Assembly (NCBI GenBank): GCA_947561395.2
Contig: OX387194.1
Span: forward strand, 22,678,048-22,742,047
Direction: 5' to 3'
Source of the DNA: Buxus sempervirens
Lineage: Eukaryota; Streptophyta; Magnoliopsida; Buxales; Buxaceae
Length of the DNA stretch: 64,000 nt
Part shown: one piece after another, positions 45,633-58,052 of the stretch
How positions within the stretch are numbered: position 1 is the stretch's first letter
How the letters are laid out: each line of letters opens with the position of its first letter
The notes under the pieces: generated by a model
Told to the model about the DNA's origin: nothing
Databases searched by the model: none
What the model saw: only the letters and a program-made list of their open reading frames with translations
Translations under genes and position numbers: made by a program

Positions 45633-46371
45633 GATCCACTAGTCAAAACACTTTGGGCTTGATCATGTTATTCAAACACCCATGTTGTGTCTAGCCACCC
45701 CACATTGGGGCAAAGCTGGAAAAAGAAAACAAAAAGGATAAATAGATTCCCAAATGAATTCACATGAGCAAGTTGTCACAACTTCTGCAAGAGGATGAAA
45801 GGCCATCCTTGCTTTATTTCCCCAGTTTTCAAAATCATATCTCTAGTCAAACCATTTGAGCCTGATTTTCTTCCTTCTGACCCACCGAGTCATGAACCCT
45901 AAACCTGGTGCTGGGTAAAGAAAAGAAGACATGAATTAGTAGAAACAAAGAAGAGGAAAATAAAGTAGAAAATACACTGGGACTTGCTAATCGAAGCAAA
46001 AAGCTAAGATAATCCCAGAGCAAAGGAAAGAAAAAAGCAAAAGGAAAAAGCGAAGGTCACAAAAGACCTCAAAAAGGAAAATGAAGGAAAGCAAGAAGGT
46101 ATCGGCAAAGCCCAAGCAGCCAAGGAAAAGGTAGAGCATGACTCGACCCATTTACAAAGAAGCTTTGGGCCTTATTCCCTTTCTTTCATAAGCTAAAAAC
46201 CTCAGCCTTCGTTTCGTCCCATTAGAAAGTCCTTTCTGATTGCAGAAAAATGTGACAATGGAATTCATGCAGATCAGTGACGAAGGAACATAAAGAAAAG
46301 AATGAGCTTTGGCAAGACATAAAGTAAAACTTGAAAATGAAAAGATAAGAATTTGAGCCTTATATCCCTTC
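45633..46371 (+). other. Element B post-gag non-coding region
   Basis: Purine-rich, with blocks in common with 5490-5700 of element A in reverse complement. It ends at the insertion site of solo LTR D. Confidence 0.55.
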
Positions 46372-49300
46372 TGTAAGCACCTCATTTTTGCGCTCCTGGG
46401 AGAGCTGGAAATGCCAAACCCAGCTAAAAAGTCAAACCCTGAGGGGTCGAAAATTGACTTTTTGATCAAGTGAATATTGTCCACCTTACTTTATCTCAAT
46501 GGATAGAGAATCTTGACACGAGTCCAACGCAACTGAGTTTGCTGGAATCGGAGTTTGGATGAAGGTTCTGCAGGCTGGTCAAACTTAAAGGGGAGCCGAA
46601 AGTTGACTTTTTGCTGAACCCCGTGCCAGGTGCTTAGACCTATGTCATTGGATAGAGGGCTCCGATACGGTTCTAACGCAACTGAGTTTGCCCAAGTCGG
46701 AGTCCGGATGAAGGAGATATGAGCTGTCGAAGTTTCAAGACAGCAAAACCCAGAACTGCACACATGGCGCGGAAACTGCACACGTGGCGAGAAACACAGA
46801 GAAATATCTCAGGGACTAAATCTTAAATATCCAAACTTTGCAAAAGATCTCAGGGACTAAACCAAAATTCACAGGGGGCAATCCCCAGATATCCAAAAGT
46901 GTCAAATCGGTCGAATCGGTCAAGTCGAGGGGCAAATCCGTAATTTTTTCGATTTGTATCCAACCAAATATGTCGGATACACATACCTTTGTGTATATCC
47001 GACACTATTCATCGGATACAAGGAGATCAGCCAGCGAGATTCGCGCCGATTCATCGACAATTTCACGGCGGCATTAAATTTTTCAAATTATGATGTTTTG
47101 TATCCGATATAAAATATCGGATACATTGTGGGCTTAGTGTAGCCGACCTTGGAGGTCGGATACACATGGCCTCTAGTGTATCCAGCCTCCAAGGCCGGAT
47201 ACATTAAGCTGGGCTATAAAAGCCCAGCAGCCACCCCTGGCCGAGGGTTGGCTTCTTTCGCTGGTTTTCAGCTTTCTTCCCCCACTTTTTCTCATCCGAA
47301 TCCTTCCTTCTTCAACCCCCTTTTGCCCTCCACCACCTCACCACACCACCCCAAGTGGTTTCCACCCTTCCCTTCCTTCTTCCTCTTCACTTACAACCCC
47401 ACAAGAAGAAGAGCTTGCTGTTGCTACTGTGGGAGGAAGCTCCAGCAGCACTTGTTTCCTCAAGGAAGTGTCTCTACCTTGCTAAAGAGCACGAGAACCA
47501 CCAGGTATTGTTCTCCCTTGTACTTTGCACCTCATATATGAGAATGAATTCATTATGCCATGTTTCGAAAGCTATTCATCTCCCAGGATCAGATCTAGTT
47601 TTCCAGTAGTTTGCATGTGCTGTTGTCCCTCCTCCATGAGCATGGAAGTCTCTTAAGGTAAGGACGACTTCATATGCAACTTCATGGGAGGATGGGGGTC
47701 ATGTTTCCAGGTATTCAGTAACATCCACCTTGCTGTTTTGGGGGTGTTCTTTACTATTTTTTGAGGGAGTGTGTTCCCTCTTGAGAAAATCCCATGTACC
47801 CCTATGTAAGCCCCATTTTCCCTTCGTTTGGTCGCTTTCTTATGAGTTTAGGCTACGGTTAGGGGACCATATTATAAGCCATGTGTGAAGTACCTCGATT
47901 TGTATGGCTTCACTCACTTGCACTTGAATATGGTTGTATGCATGCATGAAGCGTTCTTATTTTTTTGTGGAGCATGATAGGATCTCATGAGTATTTTTAT
48001 TTTGCTGCTCTCATGTGTATGATTGAGTAGGAACACATGCAAGCTACTGTCTTGTTTACAAGGAAGTCAGTCCCTAGGGACCATGCTTTACTTGAATGTA
48101 CACACTTCGTGCACTAACAAAACTCCCAAATTTCATTCATCAATTGCTATTGTCAATGACTATTTGGTAGTTTTGTTGATGTTAACCCCTTGTTTTTCTT
48201 GATGCTTTAACATGCACCCCCCATACCTGGCTGCTGTGAGCCCCCGCAACCTACTGTTTTTTCAGCCCCCCATGCATGCTCCCCTACCCCATGATTCCTT
48301 GCTGCAGAAACCCCCAAAGGAGACAAAAGGTGGGAGATTCCCCACCTCTAGAACTTGAGTGGGCCCTCCCGGAGGCCCACGAAGCTTTAGTACATCCCTA
48401 GGAAGCCCAGGAAGCCAGTCCCCATGGCAAAACCCCGAAAAATGCCATTCCATAGTGATCCAACAACTCAAGTCGGATCACTTGGGTTTTTTGGTCAGCC
48501 GACCTTTCGGCCAGCTACATTAGGCTGTGTGTGTAGCTGACAAGTAATGTCGGCTACATGGCAGAAATGCCATTTTTGCATATTCTTTGATTCTTGTTGA
48601 ATTTTAATGATGTTTACACTGAACCAAGTGAACCAATAGGGGCCACCCGGAAACCCAACATGGTACATGGACCACTGGTCCAACTCGGTACATCGGTGGG
48701 CCTTCCAACGGGGCCCACCAAGCCCAATAAATTTCGTTGCATGTAAATAAGCAACTTAAACAAGCAATCGAACTGAGTGGGCCAGACCCGATGCGGCCCA
48801 CCCGCGAACTTGATCTGTGGAATGATGTTCGAACTGTATGGTTTGGCCGAGACTAAGGGCTAGGGCCTATCAGGCCCGCCAAGCCCATTTACCAAACCGA
48901 GTAAGGGTGCAAACCCTAAGCTCTAAGGAACTCGACTTTCAAGCCCAAAACTGGACCACGGGCCCTAAGCCCAATGTCCAACTCACCTTGGAAATTTAAA
49001 ACAAGATAATCAAAAACATTTCGGCAACCATCATGGGGGCTCACCTAAGGGGCCCGCAAACCAATACAGACCCACCTGTTGCCTGAAAATCACATAAGTC
49101 TCCAGCTTGAAGAAGCTAAGTAAAATCGATTCATTAACCTAAGCCCAAAGGGCCTCCCAGGCTTAGTTGGAGGCCCACCAGAGGCATGTGGGCTTAGCCA
49201 AGCCCACCAAGGACACCGTGGGCCTTCCAACGGGGCCCACCCAGTCAGACTCGGATCACCTAAATTAAGCAAGATAAAACCAACTAAAGGGACCCACACC

Positions 49301-49583
49301 ACTCAGGTGGTCCCGCCCGACTTAAGCAAATTGCATATCGGATTAGGAATCGGGTAAGACCAAAGCAAGCTGACTCAAACCAGGGAACCCAAGGGACCCG
49401 TCATCCGACGGGGTGGAATGGGGTGTCTACGGACTTCCCCAGACCACAACCGAGACCCTACTTAGAATCTCAAGCCGCAGACCAGCCTTATAGACTAACT
49501 TAGGCACCCAGGTGTCCGCCTGCACCCCATCAGGCGGGTGGCGACTTCGAATTTTCCCGTGCGGCGTTTCCGATGCGTGCACA
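46372..49583 (+). repeat. Solo LTR D inside element B
   Basis: A 3212 bp LTR from TGTAAGCACCTCATTTTTGC to CGATGCGTGCACA, with a perfect 5 bp duplication CCTTC (46367-46371 and 49584-49588). U3 inverted repeats of the GTATCCGA/TCGGATAC type lie at 46956-46980, about 46992-47018, 47100-47124 (perfect 11 bp arms), 47139-47163 and 47178-47202. TATAAAA is at 47215-47221, and donor ACCACCAG/GTATTG has its exon end at 47504. Two GGGCC hairpins are at 48705-48729 and 49218-49240. It is closest to LTR C in its repeat arms and donor context. Confidence 0.93.
47215..47506 (+). promoter_or_regulatory. LTR D promoter and donor
   Basis: TATA box at 47215-47221, a CT-rich leader, then CCACCAG/GTATTG about 290 bases downstream. 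Confidence 0.5.
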
Positions 49584-49588
49584 CCTTC

Positions 49589-50992
49589 ATTTCTCAAATT
49601 TAAAACCAAGCCTATGTTTCATCCTAATGTGAAGACCTCTCAGATCTATGGGACATGATGCAAAAGTTGGCCAAAGACCCTCAAGCTGAGGCAGACACGA
49701 ACCCAAGGGAAAAGAACAAGGGAAAAACCTTCAAATTGCAATATCCTAAAACCACCCTAAAAAATTGGGTCAAGGTGAGAGAAAAACAAAAGCTAGAAAA
49801 GGGGGAACACTCCTTGAAACACTCCTAATCATTTAAGCCTCTGCCGAAATGAGTCAAGAATCTCAAGGGAATACGTGTCGAGCACACCGTCCCAAAACAA
49901 TTCAAGCTAACAAGGCAATTCATCATGGTCGTTGGTCCTGCATTTTATTTTTAATCACTTGTACAAAATTTCTAAAAAACACGTTTGAAAAATATTTCAT
50001 CTCTGTCATGTGCACTTGCACACACGATGAGTCATAAAGTATCTGCAGTTTGAACTCCAGTTACCTCACTGCTCTGTGAGAATTTTGTAGGCCTAGGCAA
50101 GGCAAAAGAACTAGAAGAAGTCAAGAAATGTCAAGAAGCCAAGAGCAGAAGAAAGGCAAAACAGAGAAAAACCAATAATGGTGAAGACTTCCCTTCCTTT
50201 CCATAGCGGAATTTTCGAACCTGGAATAGCATTTCAAGACCGTGCCCAGTCTAAAGAGGCCGGTTTTGCGAAGGAAGGACCAAGACAAGAAGGCTTCCAT
50301 AAATCCCCAGTGAAATAGTCCCAATACTTGCTAAAATGATGATCTCCTCCCCAGCACAGGGAGGGCCCTCTTCCAGAAAGACAAAAGCAAGAAGGTTGAT
50401 CAACTCACACACGACAAGAAGGACTGAGCTGTGCAAGAAAGTGAAAGGGTAGGGACTCCCACCTATCCCCAATGGAGTCACCTCAGACTGGGAAGCCCCT
50501 ATTTCATTGAAAACGGGGACTGGAAGAAGCACCCTTCCCTAGGAAAACAGAAAGAGATGAAGACCCTCTCAGGAAGAAAAAGACAAAAAGAAGAAATCTT
50601 CGAGCAAGATGGCCCCATTTGTAATTTTTCTTTCTTTCTTTCTTTCTTTTTCCCACTTTTGTAAATAGATTAGGACGTGCGAGCTCCCTTGAGGCACCGG
50701 ACAGCGCTGAGATCACCTCCTCACCAAGGGCACCTCCTCCTTCTTTCCTTCCAATCCCTAATCAAAAACTCTCTTTAAAAAAAAAAAAACAAAAGTCCCA
50801 AGTTTGAAAAAAGGATAAAAGAAATCAAATCTGAAAACACCTAAAAGCTTTAATGGAACAAACAAGAGAGAAATAAAATTGTTGAGCGCTTTGCATCAAC
50901 GTCAAAACAGGCTGGCGAGTTGAGTCCCATCCAATCCCTTCAAAACTTAAATTAAAAGCTGAGGAGTTGCTTCGGAAAACCCGAGGCTTAAG
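49589..50992 (+). other. Element B internal region between solo LTRs D and E
   Basis: Non-coding and A-rich. It contains a (CTTT)n stretch at 50627-50650. No gene recognised. Confidence 0.6.
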
Positions 50993-53362
50993 TGTAAAAC
51001 CCCGAATTTTCCTTAAATAATAAATTAAATTAGTAAATAATATTACCGAGAGTTATGATTGATAGAAACATTTTAATATTGTAGGGGGTGATCAACTTAG
51101 CGGAGATCCAGAATTAGACGCAGATCTGACCGTCCGATCGTGAGATATCGAGGTATGTATTCTAATTGGGCAAGGTGTATAGAAGAGTTGCATGGGAGAT
51201 GCATAGGATCAGGGGGTATATATATGTATAAAGAAATAACCTAATTTTATACTTGTATTCTCGCTCGTATTGAAGCCGCAAGCGACGAACCTGTTTGAAC
51301 GACCAAAGAGAAGAGAAGAAGGAGAAGAAGAAGGAAGGGCTGGGCGTGCGTTCATCGTCCAGAGAGTCTCTCAGTGCTAGAGGTTCGCCATTGTTCAGAA
51401 TAGAGAAGGAGAAATCAGCGTATAGAGGTAGGTGACATCGTTTTGGTTTTAAAATTGGATTTACCTCTGTTTAATCACAAACGCATGTTTCTATGATATG
51501 TAATGTTGTATTTAGTTAGCTAAGCATGTTATAAATACATTAGAATGAGTTTAGACGAGAAAAATCATGATTTAGAACTGTTTCTGCTCGATTTTGTATG
51601 ACCGCCGACCTCGACTGTACTCGGCGCTCAATGGCGATCCTAGGCGTTGGTTATAAAATTTAGGACGCCGTGGACTGCGGGACGACGGACTGTTGGCGCT
51701 CGAAATTGAACTACCGCCGACTGGAGACCGCCCTGAGCGATCCTGAGCGATCCCAGGCGCTCTAAGCAGAAATTCCAATTTTTCATAATTTCGAACCTAA
51801 TTCAACTCTAAACTATTTTTAGACAATTTTAATGATTAACTAAGGTCTTTTAAGACCAAAATAAACTATCTAATTCCCTGTTTTACAGAAAAACAAATTA
51901 GGGAGATATTTAGGACATTAGTTGCCAAGTTTTGAAGGTAAATGAGAAATGTGATTTTGGAAAAGCCTAACTACCATTTGATTATCTAAACACTTCTAAA
52001 TGGCATTATAAATCAGAAGACATTATAAAGAGAATTCAGAATTCGAATGACTGAATAATGAAGTAAATGTACAGATATAACCATTATATGCCGCTAGGCA
52101 CCAACCCTTATAGAATTATGATACTTTAGGGAATTTTGGAGTCTAGTGGGCATAGCTGGTTATGGATCCATAGTCGTAGCTAGATAGCTGAGGGATATGT
52201 CATTTGGGTTGAGTTACTCCTATATGCGACGCGCTTCCTTTGCAAATTAGTTTGTTTGGGAAGGTCCTATGTCTGGAGGGACACCCCGGTGAGCCGCTGG
52301 TGATTCCCTGTACATGTGGATAAGCGACCATCTCCATGTATTGATTCTGGTGCTGCATGCTGGTGGTACATGCCAACTCTGATGGGTACGTGTGCAATAA
52401 GTCGGTGACTACGGCTCTTGTCTAAGCTGCGTTACATGGGGCTTGAGTATCATTAGTAGCATCGCTCCTAAGTCACACGGTGGTATAGCAATTGGTTGAG
52501 AATCATCTCAAAAGGTTTATCTATCTTTGTGAGTCCTACAATGACACTGAAAACACAACACTTGATATGATTATTATTATTATTGTGCACGTGCGGGATG
52601 CATGTGATTGGGATATTGGTTGGATGTGACTGCTTAGTACATCCTGGCAATGTGTGGATTATGCTACTGATTTGGCTATTGAGTTCTTATATTAAAACTT
52701 GCTGAAAATTATTTCTAGAACTGTTTATCAAACTGTTTTGTGTTCATGAATGGTATAAATGATTATGCGAGCCTAATTTATCGATGTTGCTTAATCGTGC
52801 ATGAAATGTTACTTTGCTTATATTAACTGTTTAGTCATGCATGTGTTACCTACTGAGATATTCGTATCTCACCCTACTTCTATTCCATTTTTTCAGCTGA
52901 TACGCGAGAGGGGGATCTCTTAGACTTCCAGGGAGAGATAGCCGAGTATTCGCCGGAGGATTATTATTATCCAGATCTTGTCTGAGGTGGATTGATGTTA
53001 TAGACTTAGCATTTTTTATTGGTTTATTATCATTTATTTGGATTTGATGTATGAGAGAGATAAGAGAGAGATAGTAACCAGTTCATTTTACCAGACTTTG
53101 ATATTACTGACTGATGGTCAAGCTTTATGCTTAGTTGAGGATTTTGATCTACACTTCCGCACATACTTGTTACCGCAACTCTGATAGTTTAATAAAATGA
53201 TTGGATTTTGCTTTCTTTGGTATGGTATGTTATTGATGTTGTAATTGATATGGGCCAGTAACACCTCGGATTTGGTTGTTGAACTAAATTCGGGTTGTTA
53301 CAGTAGCGAACTGGGTTCGGGTCGGGTGCCGGTTTGCACTGACCCGGGTTCGGGGCGTTACA
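50993..53362 (+). repeat. Solo LTR E inside element B (different gypsy family)
   Basis: A 2370 bp LTR from TGTAAAACCCCGAATTTTCC to GGGGCGTTACA, with a perfect duplication TTAAG (50988-50992 and 53363-53367). The TGTAAMACCCCG start and GTTACA end are typical of chromovirus (Tekay/Del-like) LTRs; the lineage is from memory. TATA-type sequence lies at 51217-51233 and donor ATAGAG/GTAGGT has its exon end at 51427. It is clearly related to the LTR starting at 62342: same layout, and matching text around the donor. Confidence 0.92.
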
Positions 53363-53587
53363 TTAAGGGTAAGCAAGCTCCAAAGCAAGAAAGTGGAAGC
53401 CATTTTGCGTTTCCCTTTCACTGAAAAAAATCCAAAGCAAGAAAGTGGAAGCCATTTGGTGCTCCCCTTTCATTGAAAGAAAGATCCAAAATGGACTTAG
53501 CTCATCAATCATGTCGACAGAAATGCAGGGCGCAAAAAATGAGGTTCTTCTTTTTTCTTTGCCGTTCATCCCCAAGGTGACTCCGGC

Positions 53588-53600
53588 AAAGAGGGACTGC
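53588..53600 (+). promoter_or_regulatory. Polypurine tract of element B
   Basis: AAAGAGGGACTGC directly before the 3' LTR, nearly identical to the tract of element A. Confidence 0.8.
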
Positions 53601-56397
53601 TGTCAGCACCTCATTTTTGCACCCCCGGAGGCGCAGGAATTGCAAACCCTAGTTGAAAAGTCAAACCCTGAGGGGGCAAAAAGTTGACTTTTTATCAAGT
53701 GATAATTGGCCACCTTGCTTTATCTCAGTGGATAGAGAATCCCGACACGGTTCCAACGCAACTGAGTTTGCCAGAATCAGAGTCTGGATGAAGGATTTAC
53801 AGGCCGGTCAAACTTGAGGGGGAGCAGAAAGTTGACTTTCTGCTAAACTCCGAATCATGTGCCTAAACCTATCCCAATGGATAGAGGACTCCGATGCGGT
53901 TCTAACGCAACTAAGTTTGCTAGAATCGGAGCTCGGATGAAGAAGATATGATCTGTTGAAGTTTCCGGGCAGTAATGCCGGAAACTGCACACGTGGCAAA
54001 GAAATTGCACATGTGGCGAGAAACGCAGGAAAATATCTCAAGGGGCAATCCGCAAATGTCCAAAATCTGCAAAATATCTCAGGGTTTAATCCAAAATTGC
54101 GTAGGGGCAATCTGCGAATATCTCAGTGTCAAATCGGTCAAATCCAGGGGGCAATCTGTAAATATCAAAAATATTGGCAGAATAACCGAAATTATATTTC
54201 GGCTATAAAAATTTTGTGTATAACCGAAATTCAATTCCGGTTCATAAAGTGAAATAAAAAATCGCCCGACAGATTCTCTAATTCCGTACCTGACAGAAAT
54301 TAATTGCTAATCAAGTGCAAAAGTAACCGAAATTAAATTTCGGTTATACTATATTTTCTTCAACTCCTCAAACCCTAACCTAAGCCCTCTAGATCCACTT
54401 CCATCCTCTTCTCCTTCTTTCCTAGCACTTGGAGGAGACTCGGAGGAGCTCAGTGGTGCTAGAAGGAGACTCTCCAGCAACACTTGGTGCTTCAAGGGGT
54501 TTCAACACATCACTCCAAGGTTCACAAACCCCAAGGTATGTCTTCCCACGGGATTTTATTCCACATATATGAATTTTAGAAGATTTGGAGCATGTTAGTT
54601 ACTTTTTGGCACTATATGCATGTTGCTTCTTTTTCTTTGGTAGTTGTTTAGGCTCTTTTTCTTCATGCCCATGTACAAGTAGCTCTCATGGTAAGGAGAG
54701 AATCCATGGGTGACCGGAAAGGAGGGAGAACGCTATTAAGGGTCTTTGAAAAGTTCCTTTAAGTGACTTTTTCCACATATTATTTTCATCTGTACGGAGG
54801 AGCATGTTCCCCCATCCTAATCTTTGATCCAATGTATCCCACTTAATCCCCATTGCCCCTTCTTTTAAGTAGTTTTGTTTTCTTCATTTCATGCTTGTTT
54901 TGGATGTGATGGATGCCATGTACATGCTTGTCTAGGATTAGGTCTTGCTCTTGTGCATCTTCGGAATTGTATGCCTCCCCATGCACATGTATGTTAAGTA
55001 AGCACATGTATATGAAGTCCCCCCTAGCATGATCCCCATCCCCTTTAGTGTTTGGTTTTGAAACCCCAAAGAGGAGAGTCAAATGGATCAATTTGGACCA
55101 CTGTGGGCCCACACAGGGGCCCCTAGAGACTTCATACATGTCCACAAACACTTTGGATTGCTGTTCTGTCGAAAAAGTGACAAAAATGGAATTTTCAGCT
55201 TAACCGAAAACACAGATTGGTTATGGAGGCTTGATGGCTTAGCCGAAATTTAATTTTGGTTAAACCAGAAGTACAGCATAACCGAAATCAATTTTCGGTT
55301 ATATTGTACATCATGTTTGGCCGAAATGAATTTTCGGTTGTGCAGCAGGTTTGATGAAAACCATATTTTGAACACTTGTTGATTTGTTATGCTATTGTGT
55401 TATTTGGAAAAGAACCGGGCAAACCAGCAGGGTTTCCGGGTCAACCGGAAACCCAACATGGGACATGGGCTTCTAAGCCCAATTGGACTCCTTGGTGGGC
55501 CTTCCAACGGGGCCCACCCAGCCCAAACAACTCACTTTGTGTTAAATAAGATAATTGAATGGGCCAAACCCTATGAGGCCCAGCAAGAGCCCAAAAAGGA
55601 AGCATGCAGGTTTAGGATATGTGGTTTGGCCGTGACCGCGGGTACGGGCCTATCGGGCCCACCAAGCCCATTAAACCAAGCAAGGGCAGGGTCGAATACC
55701 CTAGCCCATAAAGTCTTGGGCTTTCAAGCCCACGCCTAGGCTATGGCCCCAAGCCCGTTCCTAGCCCAAATTGGAAAGATTAATTAAGATAAATTAGAAA
55801 ATCATTAGCCAACCGTTGTGAGGCCCACCCATGAGCCCACAAGCAAATTCTGGCCCACTTTGGCATGAAAATCATTTAATTGTCAACTTGAACCTTAAGT
55901 AAAATCAATTCATTGAACCAAAGCCCAAAGGGCCTCTCAGGGTAGACTGAGGCCCACCAGAGGCATGTGGGTTGGACTCAGCCCACCAGAGGCGCGGGCC
56001 TTCCAACGGGGCCCGCCCAATCAGACTCATCTCATTTTTAAGATAAAAAGATAAAATCAAGTAAAGGGACCCACACCACTTTGGTGGTCCCACAAGACTC
56101 AATAAAATGTTAATGTGGAATAGGAATCGGGTGAGATGACCAAAAGTTGACTGAGAACCAGGATGGGACCCGTCATTCGACGGGGCGGACCGGGGTGTCT
56201 ACGGACTTCCCCGGACCATAAATGAGACCTTGCTTAGAATCTCTAGCCGCAGACCGCCTAATAAGAAAAACCTAGGTACCCAGGTGTCTGCCTGCACCCC
56301 ATCAGGCAGTGGCGACTCCAATTTCCCAATTTACCCATCTGGAGGCACGCGCGAATCTGCGTGCGCCTCGCCGTGAGGTGTTTTTCACGTGCGCACA
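53601..56397 (+). repeat. Element B 3' LTR, promoter deleted
   Basis: Very similar to the 5' LTR but about 190 bp shorter. One loss of about 40 bp falls between two identical inverted-repeat blocks (5' LTR about 37398-37436). Another, about 140 bp, corresponds to 37450-37589 and removes the TATA box and probable start site. The junction is near 54350-54362. GGGCC hairpins remain at 55494-55518 and 55994-56016. Confidence 0.9.
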
Positions 56398-56402
56398 ACA
56401 AC

Positions 56403-58047
56403 CACATAAAAATCAATAAAAACATGCTGCAAACACATAGGAACAACAGCATACCAGAAGAAAATAACAGGCCTACCATAGGGAAATAGCCTAGCATACA
56501 CAAAAAATGTGAGAATAGCACTAACACTAGCATGCATCATCCAACATCCTCCACTGTTAGAACCCAAACAACCTGTCCTCACAGCCTAAAAAGGAAATAC
56601 AGAAGGGAGTAGAAGGGGGTTACAGGAGGGGATACATGAGATATGCTCAAGAGGGAACACACTCCCTCCATAATGATAACAAGGAAGCCAAAACATCAAC
56701 TTAGAAGACAATGATAACCAGAAAGACAAAACAGCAACTTAGAAGGCATAAAAATGAGATGGACTCTCTCCCACTCTCTCACGGAATCAAACGTGGGGTC
56801 TCTCTTACCCTTAGAGACCTGAACCTTACCAAAAGAGAGAAGAAAAACCATGCAAATGGACACCAAGACCAGATTTGTGCTAGGGAAGAAGCCATGAGTA
56901 GAAAACTTTTTAGAAAACTCTCATTTTAATATATGTGAAAGATAACATGGTAAGGAACCTCACCTGGTGGTTCTTGAGCTCCTAAGCTGTGTGCGGGTGC
57001 TTCCTTGAGGTTGGACAGCAGCTGGGAACTCCTCTTGACAGTAGCAGCAATGGCTCCACCTCTTGTTGGGGTGCAAGTGAAGAAGAAGAAGAAGAAGAAG
57101 AAGAAGAAGAAGAAGAAGGAAGGTTAGAGTCACCTTGGGGTGATGTAGGAGGGTGGTGGAGGCAAGGGAGGTTGGGAAGGAGTGGGTTCAGACCAATGAA
57201 GGAGGAAGAAAAGGGGGCAAGGCCAGCAACCCTCGGCCAGAGGGGTTGCTGGCCTTTTTATAGAAAACTTTTTGTATCCGGCATTTAATGTCGGACACAC
57301 TACACTTCCTTTGCATCTGACATTTTATGTCGAATACAAACACAATTATTTCAAAATTTAATTTTTTGAGCGAATCTGTCGGGAAATCCACGCGAATCCA
57401 GCGAGCGTATCTCTTGTATCAAACCAATAATGTAGGATATACACAAAAATATGTGTATCCGACATATATGATCGGATACAAATACAATATTTACAGATTT
57501 GCCCTTGGATATTCGCAAATTCTCCTAATACTCTTGGATATTCATAGATTTGGTCGCTGCGAATTTTTGGTTTAGTCCCGAGATATTTTTCAGATTTTGG
57601 ATATTTACGGATTGCCCCTTGAGATATTTTCCTGTGTGTAGATTCTTTGCCACGTGTGCAGTTTCCAGTTTTTGCTGCTCAAAAACTTCAACTGGCTCAT
57701 ATCTCCTTCATCCGGACTCCGATTTGAGCAAATTTAGTTGCGTTAGAACCGTATCAGAGCCCTCTATCCATTGGGACAGGGCTACGCACCTGATTTGGGG
57801 TTTAGCAGAAAGTCAACTTTCGACTCCCCCTCAAGTTTGACGGGCCTGCAGATCCTTCATCCGGGCTTCGATTCCAACAAACTCAGTTGCGTTAGAACTG
57901 TGTTGGGATTCTCTATCCATTGAGATAAAGCAAGGTGGCCAATTTTCACTTGATCAAAAAGTCAACTTTTGCCCCCTTAGGTTTTGACTTTTCAGCTAGG
58001 TTTTGCATTTCTGGAGCTTCCAGGGGCGCAAAAATGAGGTGCTTACA
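56403..58047 (-). repeat. Solo LTR C, proximal (U3) part
   Basis: Right part of LTR C, starting on the minus strand TGTAAGCACCTCATTTTTGC at 58047. TATCCGR/YCGGATA inverted repeats lie at 57274-57298, near 57313 and near 57455-57479. A (GAA)n microsatellite occupies 57076-57120. Flanking duplication GTCAT is at 58048-58052. Combined LTR length is about 3.9 kb. Confidence 0.92.
56963..57262 (-). promoter_or_regulatory. LTR C promoter and donor
   Basis: TATAAAA on the minus strand at 57262-57256, and donor ACCACCAG/GTGAGG with exon end 56964. The exon side is the same as in LTR D. Confidence 0.5.
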
Positions 58048-58052
58048 GTCAT

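Larger units (their letters stand above)
36651..56397 (+). mobile_element. Element B: full-length gag-only LTR retrotransposon inserted in LTR C
   Basis: It spans 19.7 kb, including two later solo LTR insertions. LTRs are 36651-39637 (2987 bp) and 53601-56397 (2797 bp); both start TGTCAGCACCTC and end GTGCGCACA. The target-site duplication ACAAC is perfect (36646-36650 and 56398-56402). A primer site follows the 5' LTR and a polypurine tract precedes the 3' LTR. The only protein-coding remnant is gag with an acidic tail; no pol motifs were found, so it is non-autonomous like element A. Gag is full of stops, so this copy is dead even in that role. Confidence 0.93.
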
